DNA of 64,000 nucleotides, taken from assembly GCF_021404465.1 (NCBI RefSeq), contig NZ_JABFTT010000016.1:1-64000 (forward strand), given 5' to 3'. This stretch comes from Billgrantia zhangzhouensis (GTDB lineage: Bacteria > Pseudomonadota > Gammaproteobacteria > Pseudomonadales > Halomonadaceae). The notes under the pieces were generated by a model. The model ran no database searches, was not told where the DNA came from, and saw only the letters and a program-made list of their open reading frames with translations. Each line of letters opens with the position of its first letter. The first letter of the stretch is position 1. Positions 18,471-27,586 of this stretch are shown piece after piece. The position numbers and the translations under genes are program-made.

Positions 18471-19922
18471 ATGACGACTCTCGGATTGCTGATCGGCGGC
18501 CAGGCCAAGGCTGCCTCTGGAGAAAGAACGTTCGAACGTCGCAACCCGTTCACGGGTGAGGTGGCGACCACGGCGGCGGCGGCTTCGGTGGAAGATGCCA
18601 AGGCGGCGGCGGATGCCGCGGGCCGCGCCTTCGCGACCTGGTCGCAAACGGGCCCCGGCGAGCGGCGCGGCAAGCTGCTCAAGGCGGCGGAGCTGATGGA
18701 GGCGCGCCAGGCGGAGTTCATCGAGCGCATGGTGAACGAGACCGGCGCCACGCCGGGCTGGGCCGGCTTCAACGTGATGGTGGCCGCCGGCATGCTGCGT
18801 GAGGCGGCGTCGCTGACCACCCAGATCCAGGGTGACGTGATCCCTTCCAACGTGCCCGACAACCTGGCCATGGGCATTCGCGTGCCCTGCGGCGTGGTGG
18901 TCGGCATCGCGCCGTGGAACGCGCCGATCATCCTCGGCACCCGGGCCGTGGCCACGCCGCTGGCGTGCGGCAATACGGTGATCCTCAAGGCTTCGGAGCA
19001 GTGCCCGGCGACCCATCATCTGATCGGTGAGGTGCTGGTGGAGGCCGGGTTCGGTGACGGCGTGGTCAACGTGGTCACCAATGCGCCCCACGAGGCCCCG
19101 CAGATCGTCGAGACGCTGATCGCCCACCCCGAGGTGGCGCGCATCAACTTCACCGGCTCCACCGGGGTGGGGCGGATCATCGCCGAGAAGGCGGCGCACC
19201 ATCTCAAGCCGGTGCTGCTGGAGCTGGGCGGCAAGGCGCCGTTCCTGGTACTGGACGATGCCGACCTGGATGCCGCGGTGGACGCGGCGATCTTCGGCGC
19301 CTTCTTCAACCAGGGGCAGATCTGCATGTCCACCGAACGACTGATCGTCGATGTCTCGGTGGCCGACGCCTTCGTCGACAAGCTGGCCGCGCGTGCCGCG
19401 GCGCTCAAGGCGGGCGACCCGCGTGGCGAGGGCAATGCACTGGGCACCCTGATCAACGCCGAGTCGGGCCAGAAGCTCAACGCGCTGCTCGACGATGCCG
19501 AGAGCCGCGGTGCGCGCCTGGCCGCCGGTGGCCGGGCCGATGGGGTGATCATGCCGGCCACGGTGGTGGATGGCGTGACCCCGGCCATGCGCCTCTACAG
19601 CGAGGAGTCGTTTGGGCCGGTGGTGGCGGTGATCCGGGTCGAGGGCGAGGGGGAGGCCATCCGTATCGCCAACGACAGCGAGTACGGCCTCTCGGCGGCG
19701 GTGTTCAGTCGCGACACGGCGCGGGCGATCAAGGTCGCCGGGCGCATCCAGTCGGGCATCTGTCATATCAATGCGCCGACGGTGCACGATGAGCCGCAGA
19801 TGCCCTTCGGCGGCGTCAAGGCCAGCGGCTACGGCCGCTTCGGCGGCAAGGCGGGCATCGAGGAGTTCACCGAGCTGCGTTGGATCACGGTGCAGCTGGG
19901 GCCGCGGCACTACCCCATCTAG
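18471..19922 (+). CDS. vdh: Aldehyde dehydrogenase, vanillin dehydrogenase-like
   Basis: A 483-residue NAD(P)-dependent aldehyde dehydrogenase very similar to Pseudomonas vanillin dehydrogenase (LLIGGQ start, TFERRNP, GPRHYPI end). Catalytic residues are visible: Asn150 (APWNAP), Glu251 (LELGGKAP) and Cys285 (GQICMSTERL). The family oxidises vanillin, 4-hydroxybenzaldehyde and often benzaldehyde to the acids. Behind mdlC it can finish benzoylformate degradation to benzoate. A regulator box shared with pobA suggests it also serves 4-hydroxybenzaldehyde. The 129-base gap after dctP carries its own promoter region. The symbol is by similarity and substrate preference is unproven. Confidence 0.88.
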   Translation: MTTLGLLIGGQAKAASGERTFERRNPFTGEVATTAAAASVEDAKAAADAAGRAFATWSQTGPGERRGKLLKAAELMEARQAEFIERMVNETGATPGWAGFNVMVAAGMLREAASLTTQIQGDVIPSNVPDNLAMGIRVPCGVVVGIAPWNAPIILGTRAVATPLACGNTVILKASEQCPATHHLIGEVLVEAGFGDGVVNVVTNAPHEAPQIVETLIAHPEVARINFTGSTGVGRIIAEKAAHHLKPVLLELGGKAPFLVLDDADLDAAVDAAIFGAFFNQGQICMSTERLIVDVSVADAFVDKLAARAAALKAGDPRGEGNALGTLINAESGQKLNALLDDAESRGARLAAGGRADGVIMPATVVDGVTPAMRLYSEESFGPVVAVIRVEGEGEAIRIANDSEYGLSAAVFSRDTARAIKVAGRIQSGICHINAPTVHDEPQMPFGGVKASGYGRFGGKAGIEEFTELRWITVQLGPRHYPI

Positions 19923-19924
19923 GC

Positions 19925-20120
19925 TCGCCCGAAAACTGGCTGCGCTCGGCCATACGGCGTTAAAAATCGGCTCAAAGTACACATTTACAGCACGTAAACT
20001 CGTGTGCGAGCCCAGTCCGTCTTCACGCCGATTTTTGCCTTGCGACCCACATGGATGTGGGAAGTGCGTTGGCCCGTAGGGAACGGGCCTAGCCCTGGCC
20101 TTCGCTCGCCGAGTTTTCAG
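19925..20120 (+). repeat. Intergenic palindromic repeat element
   Basis: Nested inverted repeats fill the gap after the aldehyde dehydrogenase. The outer arms are GAAAACTGGCTGCGCTCGGCC (from 19931) against an imperfect inverse ending in GAGTTTTC near 20118. The inner arms AAAAATCGGC (19962-19971) and GCCGATTTTT (20027-20036) are perfect, and TTTAC-GTAAA lies near the centre. It resembles REP-like mosaic elements dispersed in gammaproteobacterial genomes. It may also terminate transcription between the convergent genes. Confidence 0.55.
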
Positions 20121-20158
20121 ACAGAGCCTTGTGTCTCTCCGGGCGCTTGCAGTGGGCA

Positions 20159-20617
20159 TCAGCCTCCCTTGCGGGCAGCGATGATACGGTCGAGAAGGTC
20201 GAGCAGCCACTCGCGCTCGCCTTCCTTCATGAAGCTGTCGAAGCTGTCTTCGCCCGCGGAGACCTTGCGGTTGAGCCGCTCGGTGAATTCCTTGCCCTTG
20301 TCGGTGAGGTAGAGGGCATAGGAGCGCCGGTCGTTTTTCGACTTGCGCCGTTCCACCACCTCCATGCTCTCCAGCTTGTCGATGGCCGCCACCATGGCGG
20401 AGCGGTCCACGTTCAGGGCCGTGGAAACCGCCGACTGGGTCAGCCCCGGGTTGTGATAGATGATGGCTAGGATGCTGAACAGTCCCGGCGTGATGCCCTC
20501 CTGCGCACAGGCTTCGAAGAACACGTCGAAGTAGACGAGCTGCGCCCGGCGTAGCTTGTAGCCGAGGCGGGATTGCAGCATGGAGTAGTCGATATCGTTC
20601 TGGTCGTCGTTGCTCAT
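20159..20617 (-). CDS. MarR-family regulator divergent from the feruloyl-CoA synthase-like gene
   Basis: A 152-residue MarR protein: winged helix with LTQSAVSTALNVDRSAMVAAIDKLE as recognition region and the RRKSKNDRRSYALYLTDKG wing. The start at 20617 (MSNDDQ) gives normal family length; the frame is open further upstream. It diverges from the CoA ligase over a 335-base gap. MarR proteins such as FerC, HcaR and PhdR repress hydroxycinnamate genes and release DNA when they bind the CoA thioester, so this is the probable repressor of the ligase. Confidence 0.88.
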   Translation of the reverse strand: MSNDDQNDIDYSMLQSRLGYKLRRAQLVYFDVFFEACAQEGITPGLFSILAIIYHNPGLTQSAVSTALNVDRSAMVAAIDKLESMEVVERRKSKNDRRSYALYLTDKGKEFTERLNRKVSAGEDSFDSFMKEGEREWLLDLLDRIIAARKGG

Positions 20618-20836
20618 GAATATTTGGGTCCTGACCTGGATAGCCACGAGGCGGCAAGCAGCAAACAGCCTATCGGATACCGGGCGACGAAGCCTGTCAC
20701 GGTCTCCAACTTTAGTCGTGACTCGGCCATGGAAATCGTCAAGGCGAAACGGTGTTATGACCGTATCTTTTTGATACTGAATGCTTATTCCACCTTTCTT
20801 CGGCTCCTTGGAAATAATGTTATTGTGGCAAAATGT

Positions 20837-20866
20837 TTGACATGACAACAGTTTAAAAAAATACTG
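20837..20866 (+). promoter_or_regulatory. Promoter and candidate MarR operator for the CoA ligase gene
   Basis: A perfect -35 TTGACA (20837-20842) is followed after 17 bases by AATACT (20860-20865) as a weak -10. The -35 is embedded in the near-palindrome TTGACATGACAA (20837-20848; 10 of 12 positions symmetric), a plausible repressor site for the divergent MarR protein. The remainder of the 20618-20952 gap shows no gene. Confidence 0.45.
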
Positions 20867-20952
20867 GACTCCATGTTACCAAGGCTCCCATGCCGAGGGT
20901 AGCGAGATGCCCCTTTCGATCCTGATAACGATCACAAACAGCAGGAGCGCCC

Positions 20953-22788
20953 ATGTCTTCCTCCTTTCGCGATGTCCGTCTGGGCACTGCCACTGCCAAG
21001 CTGATCCTGCGCGATGATGGAACCCAACTTCTCACTGTCGAGGAACCCCTCGGCGACTACCCCGATACGCTGCTCGAGTGCCTGGAACGCTGGGCCGACG
21101 AGACGCCGGAGCGTACCTTCGTGGCGCGGCGCGACGGTGCCGGCGAGTGGCAGCGCCTGAGCTATGCCGAGACCCTGGCGCGGGTACGCCGCCTGGCGCA
21201 AGGGTTGCTGAACCACGGCCTGGGCGTCGAGCGGCCCCTGGCCATCCTCAGCGGTAATTCCATCGAGCACCTGCTGCTGTCGCTGGCGGCGATGTACGTG
21301 GGCATTCCCTTCGCCCCCGTCTCGCCGGCCTATTCGCTGGTCAGCCGCGACTATGGCAAGCTTCGCCATATCGTCGAACTGCTGACGCCGGGCCTGCTGA
21401 TGGTCGACAAGGCCAAGGACTTCGCCCCCGCCCTGGCGGCGGCGCAGCCGGCCGACTGCGGCTGTGTGGCGGTAGAAGCCGAAGGCTTCCCCATGGGCAC
21501 CTTCGACAAGCTGCTGGATACCCCCGTGACCGCGGCGGTGGAGGAGGCCCGTGCGGCCGTCGGCCCCGACACCATCGTCAAGTTCCTGTTCACCTCAGGC
21601 TCCACCGGCATGCCCAAGGGCGTCATCAATACTCACCGCATGCTCTGCGCCAACCAGGAGATGCTGGCCTCGCTGATGCCCTTCATGCGCGACGAGCCAC
21701 CGGTGCTGGTCGACTGGCTGCCGTGGAACCACACCTTCGGCGGCAACCACAACGTCGGCATCGTGCTCTACAACGGCGGCAGCCTCTATATCGACGACGG
21801 CCGCCCTGTGCCGGGCGAGTTCGAGAAGACCATCGCCAACCTGCGCGAGATCGCCCCCACGGTCTACTTCAACGTGCCCAAGGGTTTCGAGATTCTGGTG
21901 GACTACCTGAAGCGCGAGGATGCCCTGCGCGAGACCTTCTTCTCCCGGCTCAACCTGATGTTCTTCGCCGCGGCGGGGCTCTCCCAGCACATCTGGGACG
22001 AACTCGACCGCCTGGCCATCCAGACCCTGGGCTGCAAGGTGGGCATGCTGACCGGCCTGGGCGCCACCGAGACCGCCCCCTCGGCGATGTTCGCCTCGCT
22101 GGAGGAGTCCCGTTCCGGCGTGGTGGGCCTGCCGGCGCGCGGGGTGACGATCAAGCTGGTGCCCAACGGCGGCAAGCTGGAGTGCCGGGTGAAAGGGCCC
22201 AGCGTGATGCCGGGCTACTGGCGCCAGCCCGAGGTCACCGCCAGGAGCTTCGACGAGGAGGGCTTCTACTGCCTGGGCGATGCGGTCAAGTTCATCGATC
22301 CGGACGACCCCCAGCGCGGCATGCGCTTCGACGGGCGCATTTCCGAGGACTTCAAGCTCGACACCGGCACCTGGGTCAGCGTCGGGCCGCTTCGGGCGCG
22401 TATCATCGAAGCCGGTGCCCCTTATGTGAAGGACGTGGTGATCGCCGGGCTCGACCGGCCCTATGTGGCGGTCATGGTGTTCCCGGACCTGGAGAAGTGC
22501 CGTGAGCTGGCGGGGCTGGGCAGCGAAATCGATGCCGCCACGGTGCTGGCCAGCGAGCCGGTGCACGAGCGCTTCCTGCAGATGCTGCGGGACCTGGACG
22601 CCCACAGCACCGGCAGCTCCACCCGGGTGCGGCGCCTGGTGCTGCTCGACGAGCCGCCGCGCCTGGATGCCCACGAGATCACCGACAAGGGCTCGATCAA
22701 CCAGCGGGCCGTGCTGGAGAACCGGGCCGCCATCGTCGAGGCGCTTTATCGCGAGCCACCGCCGCAGGGCGTGTTGCGGCTCGATTGA
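20953..22788 (+). CDS. Feruloyl-CoA synthase-like acyl-CoA ligase
   Basis: A 611-residue adenylate-forming ligase that would activate hydroxycinnamates (ferulate, p-coumarate) with ATP and CoA. The phosphate loop is [20 protein letters not shown], followed by the A8-type motif (CLGDAVKF) and a C-terminal [14 protein letters not shown]. The N-terminal [19 protein letters not shown] and PLGDYP pattern is characteristic of the feruloyl-CoA synthase subfamily. No hydratase-lyase is adjacent; crotonase, SDR, acyl-CoA dehydrogenase and thiolase genes lie 25-30 kb downstream, suggesting side-chain beta-oxidation. Regulated by the divergent MarR. Confidence 0.85.
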   Translation: MSSSFRDVRLGTATAKLILRDDGTQLLTVEEPLGDYPDTLLECLERWADETPERTFVARRDGAGEWQRLSYAETLARVRRLAQGLLNHGLGVERPLAILSGNSIEHLLLSLAAMYVGIPFAPVSPAYSLVSRDYGKLRHIVELLTPGLLMVDKAKDFAPALAAAQPADCGCVAVEAEGFPMGTFDKLLDTPVTAAVEEARAAVGPDTIVKFLFTSGSTGMPKGVINTHRMLCANQEMLASLMPFMRDEPPVLVDWLPWNHTFGGNHNVGIVLYNGGSLYIDDGRPVPGEFEKTIANLREIAPTVYFNVPKGFEILVDYLKREDALRETFFSRLNLMFFAAAGLSQHIWDELDRLAIQTLGCKVGMLTGLGATETAPSAMFASLEESRSGVVGLPARGVTIKLVPNGGKLECRVKGPSVMPGYWRQPEVTARSFDEEGFYCLGDAVKFIDPDDPQRGMRFDGRISEDFKLDTGTWVSVGPLRARIIEAGAPYVKDVVIAGLDRPYVAVMVFPDLEKCRELAGLGSEIDAATVLASEPVHERFLQMLRDLDAHSTGSSTRVRRLVLLDEPPRLDAHEITDKGSINQRAVLENRAAIVEALYREPPPQGVLRLD

Positions 22789-22805
22789 ATCTGCAGAGTA
22801 ACGGC

Positions 22806-24629
22806 ATGAGCGATACCCATATGAACAATAACAACAGCAAGGCATGTGGTTCCGCGGTCGATGCGAGGGTGCTGCAGCGCTTCAGCCACGAAGTGCTTGG
22901 CCTGGCCGAGATACCCAGATGCCCGGCATCGAGAAGCTGGCTGCACGAAGCCGTTCAAGGCTTCGCTAATGTCGTGAGCTTCGATACGGCGTGGTGGGGG
23001 CAGGTGTATGTGTCCGCACAGGACGCGCCAGCGAAGAACCTGATGCATGGCAGCCTGGGTCTGAGCCCTTCGTTCGCCGAGGAGTGGAACGACATCTCCA
23101 CCCTCGACCGATTCGCGAACGCTTCGATCTCTCGGTTGGGCCAGGCCGTCAGGGAGTGTCAGGGCGACTGCCCGGAGGAGGCGAAAACGGCGGTGGGAGC
23201 GTTCTGCGAACGGCATGACATCTACCATAGCATGGCCGTGACGCTGGATTTCCCTCCCAGCGGGATGCTGTTTTTCGTGTCGATCAACCGAGGCAAGTCC
23301 CGATTCGGCTTCGACGATGTCGATGCTCTGCTGATGGAGGAGTTCGTCCGGCACCTGGCTCGCTGTTGGAAAGCCTATTTGATGGCGGTTCGTTCCGATG
23401 GCATGTCGAACTACTGGGACGACTATGCGCTCTCGAGCAGGAAGGGGGAGCTGCTCTACATCGGCAGGGAAGTGGGAGCGGCCCTCAACGAGGAGTATGC
23501 CGGCTGGCAGGGCTCCCGCCTGCCGGGCAATCTATCCGACATGCTGGGACATGCGCCCTGCACCTTGTCGCCGGGAAGTCGGAGGGGAATCGTGGTGCAG
23601 CCCTGCGGTGAGCTGGTCTCCCTGACGATGTGCTCCCGCCGACACGCTTCCCTGCTCGCTCCGCGGGAGCTCAGTGCCGCGAGGCTCTACTCCCAGGGCA
23701 GTTCCTACAAGGAGGTGGCCCGTACGCTGGGCGTCACTCCCGCCACGGCCAGGACCTACCTTCGCAATGCCTATGTTCGACTGGGGGTCAGCAACAAGGT
23801 GGAGCTGATCCGGCGCTTCGTCATCCCGGCGGCGAGTGAGCCAAGCGCTGCCTTCCCCCAGTCCAACCTTCCCGTACGGTTAGAAAAGCTTGGAGATGGA
23901 CCCCACCAGCGTCGCCGAGCAGACGTTGCTGGCGCCGAAGGCGGAGGCGCACTCGGATCTGGAAAGGTCGGTGTCGATGTAGGCCAGGCGCCAGTCCAGT
24001 CCCCACTGGCGCTTGCCGATACCGATTTCCCAATCGTAATAAGTGCTGCGCCGGGAGCCGTCATCGTCGACATAAATATCGCGGCTTTGATCCGTCAGGC
24101 CGTAGCGGAAGCCCAGCGTCGTCTCGTGAGGGAGGCTGTGTTCATACTCCAGCCAGGCGATGGTGCGCTTGGCATCGGGCTTCATGTCGTCGCTGTACTT
24201 GACGCCAAGGGTGACGCCGTAAGCGCTGAGTGTCGCGATCCACTCGCCGAAGTTGAACTGGTTGTCCCGAGGGTATTCGAACTCGATCCGAGTGAAGGAG
24301 CCCAGCAAGTTCTCAGTGATGGGGCGGGTAATGCCGAGGTAATAGGCAAATTCCCGGTTGGCCTCCGTGCCGAAATCGATATTGGAGGTGAAGATGCCGG
24401 CATGACCTCCGCTCTTGCTGTGGACCAGGGTGGCATCGAGCCACAGGGCGGAGTCGTTGCTCGTCATCGAGACCCCGCCGGCGCGATAGTCACTGAGGGC
24501 CTTGATATCGAGATAGAGGGAGAAATCGTCATTGATTTCCCAGGCATGCGCAGAGAAGGAGGCGGCGCAAAAAACGCCGGTAGCCAGCCAGGCCGATGTC
24601 TTGTTCATGTCTTTCTACCTTGTTGTTGA
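22806..24629 (+). CDS. LuxR-type regulator whose frame runs on through the opposite-strand porin
   Basis: Starts 18 nt after the CoA ligase. Residues 1 to about 340 are a normal LuxR-family protein: a sensor-like N-terminus, then a C-terminal HTH (LLAPRELSAARLYSQGSSYK, then VARTLGVTPATARTYLRNAY, VRLGVSNKVELIRRF, ending near 23826). A stop is expected within a few codons, but the frame stays open to 24629. The extra 260 or so residues are the exact codon-for-codon complement of the TorF-type porin gene and look like antisense translation. Either the natural stop was lost by a frameshift near 23830 or the protein carries a meaningless tail. The ligand is unknown; the position suggests control of the ligase or porin. 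Confidence 0.65.
   Translation: MSDTHMNNNNSKACGSAVDARVLQRFSHEVLGLAEIPRCPASRSWLHEAVQGFANVVSFDTAWWGQVYVSAQDAPAKNLMHGSLGLSPSFAEEWNDISTLDRFANASISRLGQAVRECQGDCPEEAKTAVGAFCERHDIYHSMAVTLDFPPSGMLFFVSINRGKSRFGFDDVDALLMEEFVRHLARCWKAYLMAVRSDGMSNYWDDYALSSRKGELLYIGREVGAALNEEYAGWQGSRLPGNLSDMLGHAPCTLSPGSRRGIVVQPCGELVSLTMCSRRHASLLAPRELSAARLYSQGSSYKEVARTLGVTPATARTYLRNAYVRLGVSNKVELIRRFVIPAASEPSAAFPQSNLPVRLEKLGDGPHQRRRADVAGAEGGGALGSGKVGVDVGQAPVQSPLALADTDFPIVISAAPGAVIVDINIAALIRQAVAEAQRRLVREAVFILQPGDGALGIGLHVVAVLDAKGDAVSAECRDPLAEVELVVPRVFELDPSEGAQQVLSDGAGNAEVIGKFPVGLRAEIDIGGEDAGMTSALAVDQGGIEPQGGVVARHRDPAGAIVTEGLDIEIEGEIVIDFPGMRREGGGAKNAGSQPGRCLVHVFLPCC
23880..24608 (-). CDS. TorF-family putative outer-membrane porin
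   Basis: A 242-residue outer-membrane protein with a signal peptide (ASFSAHA-WEI). It has the pattern of the TorF/TIGR02001 family: SDYRAGGVSMTSNDSALWLD near the start, HAGIFTSNIDFG, and a terminal Cys-x(n)-Cys plus VGSISKLF, with the final Phe that outer-membrane barrels use for assembly. It is transcribed toward the LuxR gene and lies wholly inside that gene's run-on frame. The composition and signal peptide make this strand the real gene over 23880-24608. Cargo unknown. Confidence 0.8.
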   Translation of the reverse strand: MNKTSAWLATGVFCAASFSAHAWEINDDFSLYLDIKALSDYRAGGVSMTSNDSALWLDATLVHSKSGGHAGIFTSNIDFGTEANREFAYYLGITRPITENLLGSFTRIEFEYPRDNQFNFGEWIATLSAYGVTLGVKYSDDMKPDAKRTIAWLEYEHSLPHETTLGFRYGLTDQSRDIYVDDDGSRRSTYYDWEIGIGKRQWGLDWRLAYIDTDLSRSECASAFGASNVCSATLVGSISKLF

Positions 24630-24748
24630 AATTATCGGGTCGTGACAGGTCGAGAGCTTGTGGGGAGCACTGGGGAGTCTTGAGCCCACAAGGGGGCGAA
24701 AAGCCTCCCCGATAGAAGGCCTCCCGAATGCGTGGTGCTTCGCTGCAA

Positions 24749-25978
24749 CTAAGGGGTGAGGTGTGAAATCTTCTCGAGGAAGGCCAGGGTGTCGTCTTCC
24801 CAGCCTTCGGCATCGGGCGTGTGGCTGAGTTTGACGATGACCGTTTGGCTCTGCGGGTCGATGTAGACGAACTGGTTGTAGATGCCGATGGCCGAGTAGG
24901 CGTCACGGTCAGGGAAGGTCCACCACTGGTACTGATAACCGATGGGGGCGTCTTCCGAGATGCGCTCGTAGCCGGGATCGGAAACGGTGGCGCTTTCCAC
25001 CCAATCTCTGGATAGCACCTGGACGCCGTTGGCTTCGCCCATGTCGAGCATCATGAGGCCGAAGCGCCCGAGGTCTCGCAGCGTGGCGTTGAAGCCGGCG
25101 CCGTAGAACTCGTTCCCGACGGGCTCCGGGCCGTCCATGATCCAGTAGGCGTCGAACTCCATGCCGGCGGGCTGCCAGAGCTTCTCCGTCATGTAGTTGG
25201 CCACCGTCGTATTGACGGCACCCTCCAGCACACAGCCGAGCACGCTGGTATCGAGGGTGGAGTAGTTGAACCTTTCGCCGGGCTCGTATTGGCGCTCGGA
25301 GGATGAGGCCGCGTAGTCGCACCAGCGGTAGCGGTAAGCGACCAGGGCGTTGTCGTGCACCTCGGTGAGCTGGGTGCTGCCCCCGAATTCATATATCTCT
25401 TCCCAGGCCACCCCGGAGCGCATGCGCAACACGTCGACAATGCTGACATCCTCGTAGCCGCTGCCAGCCAGGGCCGGTACATAGTCGACCACCTTGTCGT
25501 CGAGGCTGGCGATGCTGCCATCCTCGACGGCAAAGCCGATCAGGGTAGCGAGGATCGACTTGGAGACCGAGAAGACGGCGTGCGGGGTCGCCTCGTCGAG
25601 ACCGTTGCGATAGCGCTCGTAGGCGATCTTTCCATCCTTGAGAACGAGCAGGCCATTGGTTCTCGTCCCTTCCAGAAACGCCTCGAGGGAAACTTGCTCG
25701 CCCTCCAGCGTGAAGGTTTCGTCGATCTCCATCGGGCTTTCTTCCAGGCCCCATGGGGCGGGCGGGGCCTCCACGGCTCGCGTGGAGAACATCTTGTCCA
25801 AGGACTGGAACGTCAGGTGGTTGAGGTCGGGGTAAAACATGTTGGCCCGGGAGTTGACCAGCGTTTCCGTTGTCCACTCGCTGTCGGGCGCTTGCGAGGG
25901 GGATGCCAGGGCAACGGTCGAATAGAGTGCGGCCAGTGCAGCAAGGGCGATGACGTTGTTCTTGTAGGCGCTATGCAT
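24749..25978 (-). CDS. Exported serine hydrolase, beta-lactamase/6-aminohexanoate-dimer hydrolase family
   Basis: A 409-residue class-C-beta-lactamase-fold hydrolase with a signal peptide (cleavage near ALA-SPS). The nucleophile motif S137-V-S-K140 (FSVSKS) is present, as is the Tyr-containing FNYSTLD motif and a late GIYNQFVYIDP segment. The family includes esterases, 6-aminohexanoate-dimer hydrolases and peptidases acting in the periplasm. It shares strand with the downstream porin gene (141-base gap), so a periplasmic ester or amide could be cleaved and taken up together. No specific substrate can be assigned. Confidence 0.85.
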   Translation of the reverse strand: MHSAYKNNVIALAALAALYSTVALASPSQAPDSEWTTETLVNSRANMFYPDLNHLTFQSLDKMFSTRAVEAPPAPWGLEESPMEIDETFTLEGEQVSLEAFLEGTRTNGLLVLKDGKIAYERYRNGLDEATPHAVFSVSKSILATLIGFAVEDGSIASLDDKVVDYVPALAGSGYEDVSIVDVLRMRSGVAWEEIYEFGGSTQLTEVHDNALVAYRYRWCDYAASSSERQYEPGERFNYSTLDTSVLGCVLEGAVNTTVANYMTEKLWQPAGMEFDAYWIMDGPEPVGNEFYGAGFNATLRDLGRFGLMMLDMGEANGVQVLSRDWVESATVSDPGYERISEDAPIGYQYQWWTFPDRDAYSAIGIYNQFVYIDPQSQTVIVKLSHTPDAEGWEDDTLAFLEKISHLTP

Positions 25979-26370
25979 GGGTCGTCCTTTCTTGGGTGGA
26001 GGGGGACGAGGGTCATGCTAGGGAAGGGAAAGTCGAAAAAAACCTCTGCAGATGCAGGGGGAGTCGCCCAAGGGGATGCCGAGTGGCTCAACCAATTCTT
26101 TGAAGCAGGGTGGGTTTTCCAGCTTTTGAGAGAAAGAGTGGAGCGGGCTGCCGATGCTCACCGCGCCCCGCGCCCTCGGCGAGCATTATCTCGGGAAGCT
26201 GGTCTTGATACCGGGGTAATGATGGGCAATGCCTCAACTGTCATGTACGGAATGGCGCATAACTGTCTCTGTTGTGTTTCGCCTCGTTGGGCTAGCGTAG
26301 CTATATCGCGGCCGATAGCGGGGCGAGCCAATTCGGCGACGCGAATGGCATCCGACGAGAAGAGGGGAAG
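25979..26370. other. Intergenic gap between divergent serine hydrolase and cupin genes
   Basis: About 390 bases without a supportable gene. It must hold the divergent promoters. On the minus strand, CCCCTGCATCTGCAGAGG followed by seven T (26060 down to 26035) resembles a small terminator, which would lie in the leader of the serine hydrolase and could attenuate it. No other repeat or site stands out. Confidence 0.4.
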
Positions 26371-26736
26371 ATGGACTACAAGGCGATCGATATCCGACAG
26401 AAGCTTGGCCTGCTCAACGAGCAGTGGTCACCCAGGGTTATTGCCGAGATGAACGACTACCAGTTCAAGGTGGTCAAGCTCGAGGGCGATTTCATCTGGC
26501 ACGATCATCCCGAGACGGATGAGGTATTCTTGGTGATGAAGGGCAACCTGCGCATCGATTTCCGCGATGGCGCGGTCAATCTGGCCGCCGGTGAGATGTT
26601 TGTGGTCCCGAAGGGCGTCGAGCACAAGCCTTTCGCCGAGCAGGAAGCGGAGGTGATGCTGATCGAGCCGCGCGGGATTCTGAATACAGGGCAGGCCGGG
26701 GGCGAGCGGACCGCCGAGAACGACGTCTGGATCTGA
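26371..26736 (+). CDS. Small cupin protein
   Basis: A 121-residue single-domain cupin. HDHPETDEVFLVMKGNLRID is metal motif 1 (two His and a Glu), and PKGVEHKPFAEQEAEVMLIE is motif 2 with the last His. Similar stand-alone proteins are annotated as mannose-6-phosphate-isomerase-like but have no defined role. It has a GAGGGGAAG ribosome-binding site and ends 9 nt before a convergent LysR gene. Confidence 0.85.
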   Translation: MDYKAIDIRQKLGLLNEQWSPRVIAEMNDYQFKVVKLEGDFIWHDHPETDEVFLVMKGNLRIDFRDGAVNLAAGEMFVVPKGVEHKPFAEQEAEVMLIEPRGILNTGQAGGERTAENDVWI

Positions 26737-26745
26737 TGCCGCATT

Positions 26746-27570
26746 TCAGTCAATTTTATTCCGCATGAATTTGTAGATCCGATCAATCGTCTTCCGAACC
26801 TCCGGTAGGTTGCGGTCATCCTGATGGATGACCAGCCATTGCTCGTGCCTCAACTCGTCGATCGGAGGGTGAACGCGGCGTAAACGATCCTGCGCATCCC
26901 CGATAAAGGTAGGCAACAGCGCAATACCAACGCCTGTGAGTGCAAGGTCAAGAGCGGCGCGAGGCTGGCTGATTTCACAAACGATGTCTTCTTCACTGAT
27001 TTCACGGTCCACCCAGCGCGCCGATGGTGTGTCCACAAGCACTTTGATCCAGCGTTCCGGAGCTTCGGCCGCCATGTAGGGAGCAAACTCGACAGGATTG
27101 AGCTTCCGCGCTACCAGAGTCTTCTCCGTGGGTCGCTGGTTTCGAAAGCCGATCACCGCCTCCCGGTGCCGTATGCTGAGTACTTTCTCGCTGGTAATGA
27201 AACAGGGCTTGATGTCAGGCGGCTGGCCCGTGATCAAGTGCAATCGTTCCATCAAAAAAAGAGCCGTCCAGCTGCCGGCGGATATCTTCACGGCTGGCTT
27301 AATCTTCGCGCGCGGCTGGGTCAGTCTTTCAATACGAGCCTCTACCTCTTCAAGCCCTCGCAGCAGGGTTTGGCCGTCATCCGTCAGGGAATAGCCCAGC
27401 CTGCCTCGTACAAACAATTGGCGACCCAGGCTTCGTTCCAAGGCGAGCATGCGGCGACTGAGAGTAGGAGCGCTCGTGCCGACCCGACGGGCTGCTGCGG
27501 ACAAGCCCTGCTCACGCGCGACAGTTATGAATAGAGCCAGAGATTCCCAGTCAACATGCTTTTTATCCAT
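26746..27570 (-). CDS. LysR-family regulator, probable controller of the TTT/CoA-transferase module
   Basis: A 274-residue LysR protein (HTH SAAARRVGTSAPTLSRRMLA, dimerisation linker, effector domain slightly shorter than usual). It diverges from the CaiB-type gene across 500 bases, so it is a reasonable regulator of the 28-39 kb operon. A perfect 18-bp palindrome covers its translation start region, which could be an operator or could fold to hide the ribosome-binding site. Confidence 0.88.
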   Translation of the reverse strand: MDKKHVDWESLALFITVAREQGLSAAARRVGTSAPTLSRRMLALERSLGRQLFVRGRLGYSLTDDGQTLLRGLEEVEARIERLTQPRAKIKPAVKISAGSWTALFLMERLHLITGQPPDIKPCFITSEKVLSIRHREAVIGFRNQRPTEKTLVARKLNPVEFAPYMAAEAPERWIKVLVDTPSARWVDREISEEDIVCEISQPRAALDLALTGVGIALLPTFIGDAQDRLRRVHPPIDELRHEQWLVIHQDDRNLPEVRKTIDRIYKFMRNKID

Positions 27571-27586
27571 GAAAAGGCCTTTTCAT
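27569..27586 (-). promoter_or_regulatory. 18-bp perfect palindrome over the LysR translation start
   Basis: ATGAAAAGGCCTTTTCAT is fully self-complementary. It includes two bases of the LysR start codon and the AAAGG ribosome-binding site, so in mRNA the site would be paired. An autoregulatory DNA operator is the alternative. Confidence 0.5.

Noticed and set aside
18414..20657. 747-codon minus-strand open frame
   Set aside because: It is the antisense of the aldehyde dehydrogenase and MarR region; composition is Arg/Gly/His-rich with no family pattern, as expected for GC-rich shadow frames.
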